Part shown: one piece after another, positions 7,567 to 16,505 of the stretch | How positions within the stretch are numbered: position 1 is the first letter of the stretch | Layout of the letters: each line of letters starts with the position of its first letter | Origin: Pacificitalea manganoxidans | GTDB lineage: Bacteria > Pseudomonadota > Alphaproteobacteria > Rhodobacterales > Rhodobacteraceae | DNA length: 64,000 bases | Direction: 5' to 3' | Assembly (NCBI RefSeq): GCF_002504165.1 | Contig: NZ_CP021404.1 | Span: 1,364,001-1,428,000 of the forward strand | Made by a program: the position numbers and the translations under genes | Notes under the pieces: generated by a model | Told to the model about the DNA's origin: nothing | Seen by the model: the letters and a program-made list of their open reading frames with translations, nothing else | Database searches by the model: none

Positions 7567-8510
7567 GTGGCGCGGCGGAGGCGGCGCTGAGCGTGCATCT
7601 GGCCAGCGGCGCGACGACGGTGGCGCGCGTGTGGGCGGTGACGCGGCGCGACGGGGTGTGTCTGGGCTTTACCGATCATGACCGGGCGCTGCGCTTTGAC
7701 GGGATCGTGTTTCGCCCCGGTGGCGGGATGACCGCGCAGGCGCTGGTGCAGGGCAATGGTCTGTCTGTCGACAATAGCGAGGCGCTGGGCGTCCTGAACG
7801 ACGCCGCGATCCGGGCGGAGGATATCGAGGCCGGGCGCTATGACGGGGCGGAGGTGCGCGCGTGGCTGGTGAACTGGCAGGTGCCGGAGGAGCGCGCGCT
7901 GGAATTTGCAGGCACGATCGGGGAGATCCGGCGCGGCGACGGGGGCTTTGCCGCCGAATTGCGCGGGCTGACCGAGGCGCTGAACCGGCCACAGGGGGCG
8001 GTCTATCAAGCGCCGTGCCCGGCGGTTCTGGGCGATGCGGCCTGCGGCGTCGATCTGGATGCGCCGGGACGCTCGGTGGAGGTGGCGGCGGGCGCGGTGG
8101 CGCGGGGCCGGGTGTTCCGGCTGCCGGATCTGGCGGGCTACGCGCCGGGGTGGTTCGCGCGGGGCCGTGTGCGGGTGCTGAGCGGGCGCGCGGCAGGATT
8201 GTCCGGGATCGTGAAGATCGACCGGCTGGGCGCGGATGGTCTGCGGCGGATCGAACTGTGGCAGGAACTGCGCGCCGATATTGCCCCGGAGGATCTGATC
8301 CGGCTGGAGGCCGGCTGTGACAAGAGCGCGGGCACCTGTGCGCTGAAGTTCGACAACATGCTGAATTTTCGCGGCTTTCCTGACATTCCGGGGGAGGATT
8401 GGCTGATGAGCTACCCCAAGCGGAGCCAGTCGCAGAGCGGCGGCAGCAGGCGCAAGGCGGGCACGGCGCTGGTGAATTTCGTCACCGGCTTGCAGCGGGG
8501 CGAGGGATGA
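7563..8510 (+). CDS. GTA baseplate hub protein, DUF2163, iron-sulfur Cys set (g13)
   Basis: A 315-residue DUF2163 hub protein. The N-terminal domain (VWAVTRRDGVCLGFTDHDRAL) and the C-terminal Phage_BR0599-like domain (CALKFDNMLNFRGFP) are both present. Four cysteines, Cys152, Cys161, Cys252 and Cys259, sit where the GTA hub is reported to coordinate an iron-sulfur cluster; all four are intact here. The protein links tail tube to baseplate. It is coupled by ATGA overlaps to g12 and g14. Confidence 0.92.
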   Translation: MSGAAEAALSVHLASGATTVARVWAVTRRDGVCLGFTDHDRALRFDGIVFRPGGGMTAQALVQGNGLSVDNSEALGVLNDAAIRAEDIEAGRYDGAEVRAWLVNWQVPEERALEFAGTIGEIRRGDGGFAAELRGLTEALNRPQGAVYQAPCPAVLGDAACGVDLDAPGRSVEVAAGAVARGRVFRLPDLAGYAPGWFARGRVRVLSGRAAGLSGIVKIDRLGADGLRRIELWQELRADIAPEDLIRLEAGCDKSAGTCALKFDNMLNFRGFPDIPGEDWLMSYPKRSQSQSGGSRRKAGTALVNFVTGLQRGEG

Positions 8511-8983
8511 GCGCTGCTGTGGCCTGCGCGGTGGTGCAGGAGGCGCGGCGCTGGCTGGGCACGCCCTATCGCCATCAATGCGCCACGCGGGGTGCGGGCG
8601 CGGATTGTCTGGGGCTGGTGCTGGGCATCTGGCGCGCGGTGCAGGGCGACTGGCCGGAGGACGTGCCGCCCTACACCCCCGATTGGTCCGAGCCATCGCG
8701 GCAGGAGCGGCTGTGGCAGGCCGCCGCGCGGCATCTGGTGGAACTGCCTGCGGGCGCGGTGGAGGCGCCGGGGCAGGTATTGCTGTTTCGGATGCGCGCG
8801 GGCGCGGTGGCCAAGCATCTGGGCGTGGTGAGCGCCATCGCGCCGGGACGGTTCATCCATGCCTATTCGGGACATGGGGTGTGCGAAAGCGCGCTGACGC
8901 CGCCTTGGGCGCGGCGGGTGGTGGCGCGGTTTGCGTTTCCGGCGGGGCCGCCGGGCGGCAGCGATCAGACGGGAGAGCGGTGA
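8507..8983 (+). CDS. GTA NlpC/P60-type peptidoglycan peptidase (g14)
   Basis: A 158-residue NlpC/P60 cysteine peptidase, the cell-wall-cutting enzyme at the GTA tail tip. The catalytic Cys34 lies in GADCLGLV and the catalytic His104 in AKHLGVV; a third polar residue (His116 region, RFIHAYSG) follows. The length fits a single-domain phage enzyme. The frame is open to 8399, but the ATG at 8507 forms an ATGA overlap with g13 and matches the family start. The next gene begins immediately after its stop with no spacer. Confidence 0.92.
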   Translation: MSAAVACAVVQEARRWLGTPYRHQCATRGAGADCLGLVLGIWRAVQGDWPEDVPPYTPDWSEPSRQERLWQAAARHLVELPAGAVEAPGQVLLFRMRAGAVAKHLGVVSAIAPGRFIHAYSGHGVCESALTPPWARRVVARFAFPAGPPGGSDQTGER

Positions 8984-11900
8984 ATGGCGACTTTGGTTCT
9001 GTCGGCGGCGGGAGCGTGGGCTGGCTCGGCGCTGGGCGGCACGGTGCTTGGCCTGTCGAGTGCGGTGGTGGGCCGGGCGATTGGCGCGACGCTGGGCCGG
9101 GTGATCGACGCGCGGCTGCTGGGCGCGGGCGCGGAGCCGGTGGAGGTGGGGCGCATCGAGCGGTTCCGCCTGACCGGGGCGAGCGAGGGCAGCGCCATCG
9201 CGGATGTCTGGGGGCGGATGCGCATTGGTGGGCAGGTGATCTGGGCGTCCGAGTTCAAGGAGCGCCGCAGCAAGAGCGGGGGCGGCGGCAAGGGGGCACC
9301 GTCGCAGCCGGAGGTAGTGAGCTACAGCTATTCGGTGTCGCTGGCCGTCGCGCTGTGCCGGGGGGAAATCCTGCGCGTGGGGCGGATCTGGGCCGACGGG
9401 ATGGAGATCGCGCGGGAGGACGTGACGCTGCGGGTCTATACGGGCCGCGCCGATCAGATGCCCGATCCGCTGATCGAGGCGGTGGAGGGCGCGGGCGCGG
9501 TGCCGGCCTATCGCGATCTGGCCTATGTGGTGATCGAGGATCTGGCGCTGGGCCAGTTCGGCAACCGGGTGCCGCAGTTTTCGTTCGAGGTGGTGCGCCC
9601 GGTGCCGTCGGAGGTCGCCCCGGCGGGCGCCGAAAGCCTGAGCCAATTGGTGCGCGGCGTCTGCCTGATCCCCGGCACGGGGGAATATGCGCTGGCGACC
9701 TCGAAGGTGCATTACCGGGGGTTTCTGGGCGACAACCGCGCGGCCAATGTGAATTCGCCTTCGGGGGAGAGCGATTTTGCGACCTCCCTCGCGGCGCTGG
9801 AGGAGGAACTGCCTGCCTGCGGAGCGGTATCGCTGGTGGTGTCGTGGTTCGGCGATGATCTGCGCTGTGGCGCGTGTCGGGTGCGGCCCTTGGTCGAGCA
9901 GCGCGCGCGCGATGGCGACAGTATGCCGTGGTCGGTCAGCGGGCTCACGCGGCTGGAGGCGGGCGAGGTGCCCAAGGATGACAGCGGCGCGCCGGTCTAT
10001 GGTGGCACGCCCTGCGATGCGTCGGTGATCGAGGCGATCCGGGCGCTGCGCGCGGCGGGGCGGGAGGTGATGTTCTATCCCTTTGTGCTGATGACGCAGA
10101 TGGCGGGCAACACGCTGCCCGATCCGTGGAGCGGCGGCACGGGCCAGCCGGTATTGCCGTGGCGGGGGCGGATCACGACCGAACGCGCGCCGGGCGTGGC
10201 GGGCACGACCGATGGCACGGATGCGGCGGCGCAGGAGGTGGCGGCGTTTTTTGGTGCGGGCGCGGCCGGGGATACCGTGCCGCTGGGCGATAGCGTCGGG
10301 TGGAGCGGGCCCGACAGTTGGGGCTATCGGCGGTTCATCCTGCATTACGCGCGGCTTTGTGCGCAGGCGGGCGGGGTGGATGCGTTCTGCATCGGCTCGG
10401 AACTGCGCGGGCTGACGCGGGTGCGCGATGCGGCGGGCTTCCCTGCGGTGGCGGCGTTGCGGTCGCTGCTGGCGGAGGTGCGCGCGATCCTTGGGCCGGG
10501 TTGCGCGCTGAGCTATGCCGCCGACTGGACCGAATATGGCGGCTATGTGCCACCCGGTGCGGGCGATGATCTGCGGTTCCCGCTGGATGCGCTGTGGGGC
10601 GATGAGAACGTTGATTTCATCGGCATCGACAATTACGCGCCGCTGGCCGATTGGCGCGACGGCGCGGATCATCTGGATGCGCAGGCCGGGTGGCAGGCAG
10701 TGCATGACGTGGCCTATCTGCAAGCCAATATCGAAGGCGGCGAAGGCTATGACTGGTTCTACCCCAATGATGCCGCGCGCGTGGCGCAGCGGCGCGTGCC
10801 GATCACCGATGGCGCCTATGGGGAGCCGTGGGTCTACCGGGTGAAGGATCTGCGCGGCTGGTGGCAGGCGGCGCATCACGAGCGGCTGGGCGGCGTGCGG
10901 CAGGCGCAGGCGACGGCGTGGGTGCCGGGGTCCAAGCCCATTCGGTTCACCGAATACGGCTGTGCGGCGATCGACAAGGGCGCCAATGCGCCGAACCGGT
11001 TTCTGGACCCCAAAAGCGCCGAATCCGGGTTGCCTCCGTTTTCGGACGGGCGGCGCGACGATGCGATGCAGGCGCAGTATCTGCGGGCCATGGCGGGCTA
11101 TTGGAGCGATCCGGCGCGCAATCCGGTGTCGGACATCTATGGCGGGCCGATGGTGGATATGGCGCGCGCGCATGTCTGGGCGTGGGACGCGCGCCCGCAT
11201 CCGTGGTTTCCCAACCAGACGGATCTGTGGTCCGACGGGGTGAACTATCCGCGCGGGCATTGGCTGAACGGGCGCACGGGCGGCGCGGCGCTGGCGGCGG
11301 TGGTGGCAGAGATCTGCACCCGCGCCGGGTTGGTGCCGGATGTGACGGGCCTGTGGGGCACGGTGCGCGGCTATTGCACCGACCGGGTGGAGGATGCGCG
11401 CGCGCGGCTGCAACCACTGGTTCTGGCGCATGGGCTGGATGTGATCGAACGGGGCGGGCAGGTCAGCTTCCGCCAGCGCGGGCAGGCGCGCGCCGGGGTT
11501 GCGGTGGCGCGGGGGGAGATGGCGGTGAGCGACCGGCTCGACGCCGATCTGGACCTGAGCCGCGCGCCGGAGCCGGAGGTCACCGGGCGACTGCGATTAA
11601 GCCATGTGGAGGCCGATGGCGATTTCGCCACGCGGGTCGCGGAGGCGGTGGTGCCCGGCGATGACGCGGTCCCGGTCAGCGAAAGCGAACTGGCCATGGT
11701 GCTGAGCGCAGCGGAGGGGCGGGCCATCGCGGAGCGCTGGCTGGCCGAGGCGCGGGTGGCGCGGGACACCGCGCGGCTGGCATTGCCGCCGTCGCGGCGC
11801 GATCTGGGCCCCGGCGATCTGATCCGGCTGGAGGATGCGCGGGGCAGCGACGATCTGTGGCGCATCGACCGGGTGGAGGCCGCAGGAGCGCGGCTGATCG

Positions 11901-12922
11901 AGGCGGTGCGGGTGGAGCCGCAGGTGCATGAGCCGCCCGATATGATCGAGGATCTGCCGGGCACGGGGGCGTTCACCCCGGCGCTGCCGGTGGAGGCGGT
12001 GTTCATGGATCTGCCGCTGCTGCGCGGCGACGAGGTGCCGCATGCGCCGCATCTGGCGGTCAGCGCGACGCCGTGGCCGGGCACGGTGGCGGTGCATGGC
12101 GCGCCTGCGGATGACGGCTATGCGCTGCTGGATGTGGTCGAGGCGCCTTCGGCGCTGGGCGAAAGCGTCAGTGCCCTGCCTGCGGGGCGTATCGGCCTGT
12201 GGCAGTGGGGTGCGGGGCTGCGGCTACGGATGGTGCCGGGGGCGGATCTGCTGTCGGCCTCGGCGCTGGAGGTTCTGAACGGGGCGAATGTGCTGGCGCT
12301 GGGCGTGGGATCGACCGGCCCGTGGGAGGTGCTGCAATACCGCGAAGCGCGGCTGGTGGGGCCGGACCTGTGGGAGTTGGACGGCTTGCTGCGCGGGCAG
12401 GCGGGCAGCGACGCGGTGATGCCGGATCTATGGCCGGTGGGCAGCCGCGCGGTGCTGCTGGACGGGGTGCCACGGCAGATCCCGCTGGCGGAGGACGCGC
12501 GCGGCTTGGCACGGCATTACCGGATCGGACCGGCGGCGCGGGGGATCGAGGACGCGTCCTACAGCCATATGCAACTGGCCTTTGACGGGGTGGGGCTGCG
12601 GCCCTACCGGCCCTGTCATCTGCGCGCGGTCTGGGCGGGCGACCGGCTGGACCTGACATGGGTGCGGCGCACGCGGGAGGGCGGCGACAGCTGGGCCTCC
12701 TACGAGGTGCCGCTGGGCGAGGCGCGGGAGCTTTACCTGATCCGGGTGCGCGACGGGACCGGCGCGGTGCGGCGGGAGGTGACGCAGAGCGTGCCGGAGT
12801 GGAGTTACAGCGCCGGGCAGCGCGCGGCGGATGGCGTCGCTCTGCCCTGCACGATCGAGGTGGCGCAGCTGTCGGACCGGTTTGGCACCGGCCCATTTGA
12901 GAGGATCGAGATCAATGGATGA
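8984..12922 (+). CDS. GTA baseplate megatron protein with TIM-barrel domain (g15)
   Basis: A 1312-residue host-specificity/baseplate protein, by far the largest GTA product. Rough layout: a hydrophobic Gly/Ala-rich N-terminus (1-40), a tail-hub region to about 350, a glycoside-hydrolase-like TIM barrel (about 430-730; WGYRRFILHYARLC, FCIGSELRGLTRVR, NVDFIGIDNYAPLADWR, VRFTEYGC-like segments), a Phage-tail_3-type domain (about 800-960) and a C-terminal region with receptor-end character. It forms the central baseplate in the R. capsulatus particle. It starts directly at the g14 stop and overlaps the following DUF2793 gene by 8 nt. Confidence 0.93.
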   Translation: MATLVLSAAGAWAGSALGGTVLGLSSAVVGRAIGATLGRVIDARLLGAGAEPVEVGRIERFRLTGASEGSAIADVWGRMRIGGQVIWASEFKERRSKSGGGGKGAPSQPEVVSYSYSVSLAVALCRGEILRVGRIWADGMEIAREDVTLRVYTGRADQMPDPLIEAVEGAGAVPAYRDLAYVVIEDLALGQFGNRVPQFSFEVVRPVPSEVAPAGAESLSQLVRGVCLIPGTGEYALATSKVHYRGFLGDNRAANVNSPSGESDFATSLAALEEELPACGAVSLVVSWFGDDLRCGACRVRPLVEQRARDGDSMPWSVSGLTRLEAGEVPKDDSGAPVYGGTPCDASVIEAIRALRAAGREVMFYPFVLMTQMAGNTLPDPWSGGTGQPVLPWRGRITTERAPGVAGTTDGTDAAAQEVAAFFGAGAAGDTVPLGDSVGWSGPDSWGYRRFILHYARLCAQAGGVDAFCIGSELRGLTRVRDAAGFPAVAALRSLLAEVRAILGPGCALSYAADWTEYGGYVPPGAGDDLRFPLDALWGDENVDFIGIDNYAPLADWRDGADHLDAQAGWQAVHDVAYLQANIEGGEGYDWFYPNDAARVAQRRVPITDGAYGEPWVYRVKDLRGWWQAAHHERLGGVRQAQATAWVPGSKPIRFTEYGCAAIDKGANAPNRFLDPKSAESGLPPFSDGRRDDAMQAQYLRAMAGYWSDPARNPVSDIYGGPMVDMARAHVWAWDARPHPWFPNQTDLWSDGVNYPRGHWLNGRTGGAALAAVVAEICTRAGLVPDVTGLWGTVRGYCTDRVEDARARLQPLVLAHGLDVIERGGQVSFRQRGQARAGVAVARGEMAVSDRLDADLDLSRAPEPEVTGRLRLSHVEADGDFATRVAEAVVPGDDAVPVSESELAMVLSAAEGRAIAERWLAEARVARDTARLALPPSRRDLGPGDLIRLEDARGSDDLWRIDRVEAAGARLIEAVRVEPQVHEPPDMIEDLPGTGAFTPALPVEAVFMDLPLLRGDEVPHAPHLAVSATPWPGTVAVHGAPADDGYALLDVVEAPSALGESVSALPAGRIGLWQWGAGLRLRMVPGADLLSASALEVLNGANVLALGVGSTGPWEVLQYREARLVGPDLWELDGLLRGQAGSDAVMPDLWPVGSRAVLLDGVPRQIPLAEDARGLARHYRIGPAARGIEDASYSHMQLAFDGVGLRPYRPCHLRAVWAGDRLDLTWVRRTREGGDSWASYEVPLGEARELYLIRVRDGTGAVRREVTQSVPEWSYSAGQRAADGVALPCTIEVAQLSDRFGTGPFERIEING

Positions 12923-13625
12923 GACCGCAATTCTGAACCTGCCCTTGCTGATGCCCGCGCAGGCGCAAAAACATGTGACGGTGAATGAGGCGCTGGGGCG
13001 GCTCGACGCGCTGGCGCAATTGGTGGTGGAGAGCCGGATCTTGACCGCGCCGCCGGGGATCGTCGTCGAAGGCGCGGTCTATGCGGTGCCCGCAGGCGCG
13101 GTGAACGCATGGGCGGGCGCGGGCGGCAGGCTGGCCGTGGGGCTAAACGGCGGCTGGGCGTTCGTCACGCCGCGCCGGGGCTGGCGGGCGTGGATCGCCG
13201 ACGAGGGCCGGGTGCGGGTGTATGACGGGGGCGCGTGGGTCGCCGCCGATCTGGGGCTGAGCGCATCCGGCGCCGCGTCCCGGTTCGAGGTGATCGAGTT
13301 CGACGAGGACATCACGGCGGGCGCCAGCCATGTGCCGACGGCGACGATCCCGGCGGATGTGATGGTGTTCGCGGTGTCGGCCCGGGTGACCGAGGCGATC
13401 ACCGGCACGCTGAGCGGCTGGGAAATGGGGCTTGCCAGTGACACGGCCATGTTTGGCACCGGCATGGGGCTGGCGGTGGGCGCATGGACGCGGGGGCTTA
13501 TGAGCACGCCGATGGCGGTCTATGCGGCGACGCCCCTGCGGCTGGGCGCGCTGGGCGGGGAGTTCGCGGGCGGTCGGGTGCGGATCGCGGTGCATGGCTA
13601 TTCGGTGGGGCTGCCGGGGCTGTAG
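12915..13625 (+). CDS. DUF2793 protein linked to the GTA cluster
   Basis: A 236-residue protein whose first half matches DUF2793: LNLPLLMPAQAQKHVTVNEALGRLDAL, then APPGIVVEGAVYAV and GWAFVTPRRGWRAW. DUF2793 proteins are common next to Rhodobacterales GTA or prophage tail genes and are probably tail-fibre-like surface proteins. The C-terminal half (about 125-236) is beta-rich and could be a receptor-contact domain. The ATG at 12915 lies within the end of g15 (8-nt overlap), arguing that it belongs to the same transcript. The exact role is unproven. Confidence 0.85.
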   Translation: MDETAILNLPLLMPAQAQKHVTVNEALGRLDALAQLVVESRILTAPPGIVVEGAVYAVPAGAVNAWAGAGGRLAVGLNGGWAFVTPRRGWRAWIADEGRVRVYDGGAWVAADLGLSASGAASRFEVIEFDEDITAGASHVPTATIPADVMVFAVSARVTEAITGTLSGWEMGLASDTAMFGTGMGLAVGAWTRGLMSTPMAVYAATPLRLGALGGEFAGGRVRIAVHGYSVGLPGL

Positions 13626-13626
13626 C

Positions 13627-13893
13627 ATGCGATCTGTGTTAATCGGCGATCTGCTGGCAGCCGCAGAGGTGCTGGCGGCGGTGCCGGAGCCCGCACGGGC
13701 GGACCGGCTGGCGCGGCTGCTGCGCGGGGCGGCGCTGGCCGAGCGGCACCGGCAGCGCACCGGGCGGGCGCATCCGCGCTACGGCGACGGCTCGCTCATG
13801 GCGGCGGCGATGAAGCAACCCCGCGCGCCGGGGGCCGTGCGCGATGCGGAGTTCCGCCGGTGTCTGGGGATGGTGCTGGCGGAGCTGGAGTGA
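13627..13893 (+). CDS. Small DUF7742-like protein at the end of the GTA cluster
   Basis: An 88-residue protein starting one base after the DUF2793 stop. It is mostly helical and Arg-rich, with VLAAVPEPARADRLARLL and HPRYGDGSLMAAA patterns. I recall similar ~90-residue proteins (DUF7742) in many Rhodobacteraceae near this locus, but I cannot confirm it without a search. Function is unknown. Close spacing suggests co-transcription with the GTA genes. Confidence 0.72.
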   Translation: MRSVLIGDLLAAAEVLAAVPEPARADRLARLLRGAALAERHRQRTGRAHPRYGDGSLMAAAMKQPRAPGAVRDAEFRRCLGMVLAELE

Positions 13894-14145
13894 GGGCGGC
13901 TGCGGTGAGCGCACCCGCTCTCGAACAAGAGAGGCGCGCGGGCGAGCGCCTGCCCGTTCGGGCGGGCTGGCGCTTTGGTCGTGTCGCGGCGATCTCGGGG
14001 CGGGGAGGTTGGTTTCACCATAAAGCACACCGTTCAACCGTCCCAGCGCCAGCCCACGGGCAGGCTGACGTCGTGCTGGATCCTTGACGGTCGGAGCGGC
14101 TTGCAAGCTGAGCCATCCGCCCGCGGGCAAGGCGAAGCCGCTGGG
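13894..14145. other. Intergenic region with long interrupted inverted repeat
   Basis: A 252-bp space with no convincing gene, between convergent GTA-end and yigZ genes. It contains an inverted repeat: left arm CCTGCCCGT (13949-13957) plus GGGCTGGCGCT (13964-13974), right arm AGCGCCAGCCC (14045-14055) plus ACGGGCAGG (14056-14064). That makes 20 paired bases with a 6-nt bulge on the left arm and a 70-nt apical loop. It could be a terminator structure or a structured RNA. Confidence 0.55.
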
Positions 14146-14529
14146 TTAACCGCTGGGGTCGATGCCGATTTCGGTCATGTAGGCGCGGACGGCGGTTTGG
14201 ACGTGGCGAAAGCGGTCCCCGCCCAGATGGGTGCCGCCGAACCAGCGGGTGACGATGACGAGGTGGTTTTCGAGGCCTGCGCGTTCCAGCATGCGCAGGA
14301 TGACCATGCCGGCGCCGGCCTCTCCGTCATCGGCTTTGATGGGCGTGTCGGGCAGCAAGAGCGCCCATGTGTTATGGGTCGCTTTGGCGAATTTCTTGTT
14401 GCGCTTGAGGGCTTTGAGCAGGGCGTCTGCCTCGGCCTTCGAATGGGCGGGGGCGCCTGCGACGGCGTATTTGGAGCCGCGGTCGCTGAGCACGCCATCT
14501 AGGATCAGGAGGTCGGTTCGGTCTGCCAT
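14146..14529 (-). CDS. YigZ/IMPACT N-terminal-domain protein (UPF0029)
   Basis: A 127-residue protein corresponding to the YigZ/IMPACT N-terminal domain alone; the C-terminal DUF1949 half of longer YigZ is absent. Family motifs: SRGSKYAVAGAPA-like opening (DRGSKYAVAGAP), ATHNTWA, DDGEAGAGMVILRMLE, and the signature VIVTRWFGGTHLGGDRF. I chose the ATG at 14529 rather than the in-frame start 12 codons upstream because the family begins near here. The biochemical role is not established; a link to translation regulation is known for eukaryotic IMPACT. It converges on the GTA end. Confidence 0.85.
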   Translation of the reverse strand: MADRTDLLILDGVLSDRGSKYAVAGAPAHSKAEADALLKALKRNKKFAKATHNTWALLLPDTPIKADDGEAGAGMVILRMLERAGLENHLVIVTRWFGGTHLGGDRFRHVQTAVRAYMTEIGIDPSG

Positions 14530-14696
14530 GGGGTCTGCGATGCCCTGCGGGCGGGCAGGGGTCAAGGGGCGCGGCGCGGCGGCTGCGCCGAAAGCAGGGC
14601 TTGGCTGCGGATGGCTTGATGCCTATCTACAGGCTTCCCCCCGGCCTGTGCTATGCTATCTGGGAGTGGAGGACGCGAACGAAAGGATGCTCCCCA

Positions 14697-15521
14697 ATGG
14701 TGAAGCCAGAACGCCGCATTGCCGAGGTTGACCCGGTCTGGACCCGCATCGCCGAGGAGGCCGAGGCCGCCGTGGCGCAGGAGCCGTTGCTGGGAGGCAT
14801 GTTCCATTCGTGCATCCTGCACCATCCGACGATGGAGCGCGCCTTGGCCTATCGGCTGGCGCTGAAGCTGTCCTCGGGCGAGATGAGCGAGCAGGTTCTG
14901 CGCGAGATCGCGGACGAAGCCTATGGCAGCGAGCCGGACCTGACGACGGCGGCGCGCGCTGATCTGGTCGCCGTCTACGAACGCGACCCGGCCTGCCATC
15001 GGTTCATCCAGCCGATTCTGTATTTCAAAGGCTTTCAGGCGATTCAGGCCTATCGCGTCGGGCATTGGCTGTGGCGGCAGGGGCGGCATGATCTGGCGTA
15101 TTTCATCCAGATGCGCGTGTCCGAGATTTTCGGCATCGATATTCACCCGGCGGCGCGTGTCGGGCGGGGCATCATGATCGACCACGCCCATTCCATCGTC
15201 ATTGGTGAGACGGCAGTGGTGGGCGACAATGTGTCAATGCTGCATTCGGTGACGCTTGGCGGGACCGGCAAGGAAGACGACGACCGCCACCCCAAGATTG
15301 GCAATGGCGTGTTGATCGGCGCGGGCGCGAAGGTGCTGGGCAATATCCGCGTGGGCGATTGCAGCCGTATCGCGGCGGGTTCGGTCGTGCTGCATGACGT
15401 GCCGCCGAAATCGACCGTCGCCGGGGTGCCGGCGAAGGTGGTGGGCGAGGCGGGCTGCGCGCAGCCGTCGGTCACGATGGATCAGTTGCTAGGCCTGTCC
15501 TCCGGCGACCGGGGGATGTGA
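14697..15521 (+). CDS. cysE: Serine O-acetyltransferase
   Basis: A 274-residue serine acetyltransferase making O-acetylserine, the cysteine precursor, in the cytoplasm. An N-terminal helical SATase domain (about 10-130) is followed by a left-handed beta-helix of hexapeptide repeats (about 140-240) containing HPAARVGRGIMIDHAHSIVIGETAVVG, HSVTLGGTGK and the acyl-CoA-site end PPKSTVAGVPAKVV. The catalytic Asp/His pair lies in IMIDHAHS. I chose ATG 14697 over the upstream in-frame start at 14601, since a GAAAGGA site at 14680-14686 precedes it and the family begins close to here. A terminal Ile, needed in some species for cysteine-synthase complexing, is absent (ends in Met). Confidence 0.93.
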   Translation: MVKPERRIAEVDPVWTRIAEEAEAAVAQEPLLGGMFHSCILHHPTMERALAYRLALKLSSGEMSEQVLREIADEAYGSEPDLTTAARADLVAVYERDPACHRFIQPILYFKGFQAIQAYRVGHWLWRQGRHDLAYFIQMRVSEIFGIDIHPAARVGRGIMIDHAHSIVIGETAVVGDNVSMLHSVTLGGTGKEDDDRHPKIGNGVLIGAGAKVLGNIRVGDCSRIAAGSVVLHDVPPKSTVAGVPAKVVGEAGCAQPSVTMDQLLGLSSGDRGM

Positions 15522-15599
15522 GCGCGGCGGAGACGCCGGACACGATCACGCGGTGCGGCTGGGGGCCTGTGCCCCGCCGCCGCGACGCGCATGCGACGA

Positions 15600-16505
15600 T
15601 CAGGGAAAATGCCGGGTCAGGTCGTTGCGGCCTGCGTCACCTGCGGGAAAGCGGTCGACGAAGCGGCGTTTGAACGACACCCGACCCCGACGTGCCCCGA
15701 AATTTTCGCCATGCCCAATAAGGTAGCCGACAGCGGGCGCGCCCGGCAGGGGGCGTAGCGGGCGACCTGCGAGGGTGGCGAGATAGGGAAACATGCGGTG
15801 TTCATGGCCGGTGACGGCGGCGAGGAAGGCCGCTTCGGCCTCGGACACCCCGGCGCCCGCGGCACCGATGCGGAACGCGGCGGTGGAGCCGCAGAGCTTC
15901 CACAGCGCCTTCTGCCCCGGTTCGGCCAGCGATTGCGGGCGGGCGGCACCGATGCGATCGCGGCCCACATCCCAGACCCAGCCTTGTGTCACGAGCCAAC
16001 CGCCGGGGGCCGCGCCTGACACCATCCGCGCCACGGCATCGTCGCGCAGCAGGTCATCGGCATCGAAGGGCATGGCGTAGCCTGTGCGCAGGCCAAGTGT
16101 GGGCAGGTGGCGGGCGAGGCGATCGAGCTTATCCCATTTGTCATTGCCCTCGACCCGGTCGGTGAAGGGCAGGAACTGCACCCGGTCATCGAAATCCACA
16201 CCATCGGGGCGGTCCTGACCGCAAATGATAGCGCGCCAGCGGGGATCGGTCTGATTGCGGAAGCCTTGCAGCGTGCGGGCAAGCGCGGCGGAGACCTGCG
16301 CCCAGTCGCCGACATGGGCACGCCCCACCAGCGGGATCAGAAACACGACCTCGGCCCCGTCGCCAAGGGGCGCGGGCGGTGCGGCGCGCAGGGCCAGTGC
16401 CGCCGCCTCGGACCGCTGGTGCGGCAGATGCGTGGCGAGGCCGAACCGGGCCGCAATGCGCAAGGCAAGGCGGCGAAGCTTGGGGGTGGCGGGGTTCTGG
16501 GCCAT
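15600..16505 (-). CDS. Putative glycosyltransferase (GT-A-like)
   Basis: A 301-residue protein resembling GT-A-fold glycosyltransferases. After an N-terminal Arg/Ala-rich segment it has VVFLIPLVGRAHVGDWAQV (a nucleotide-sugar fold opening), TLQGFRNQTDPRWRAIICG, and a DxDD-like metal motif in MPFDADDLLRDDAV near residue 155. No membrane segment is evident. Acceptor and donor cannot be deduced. Its start overlaps the stop of the DUF2244 gene upstream by 1 nt, so the two are likely co-transcribed. Confidence 0.7.
   Translation of the reverse strand: MAQNPATPKLRRLALRIAARFGLATHLPHQRSEAAALALRAAPPAPLGDGAEVVFLIPLVGRAHVGDWAQVSAALARTLQGFRNQTDPRWRAIICGQDRPDGVDFDDRVQFLPFTDRVEGNDKWDKLDRLARHLPTLGLRTGYAMPFDADDLLRDDAVARMVSGAAPGGWLVTQGWVWDVGRDRIGAARPQSLAEPGQKALWKLCGSTAAFRIGAAGAGVSEAEAAFLAAVTGHEHRMFPYLATLAGRPLRPLPGAPAVGYLIGHGENFGARRGRVSFKRRFVDRFPAGDAGRNDLTRHFP

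Noticed and set aside
8411-11431. A 1006-residue open frame on the minus strand across the GTA baseplate genes
   Set aside because: It is antisense to g13-g15, which have clear family motifs. Composition is His/Arg/Pro-rich, typical of a GC-rich shadow frame, and nothing in it resembles a protein domain.
1-13893. An ordinary integrated prophage
   Set aside because: In the visible part there is no integrase, repressor, replication gene or attachment site, and gene order and protein types match R. capsulatus-type GTAs. The region upstream of base 1 is not visible.
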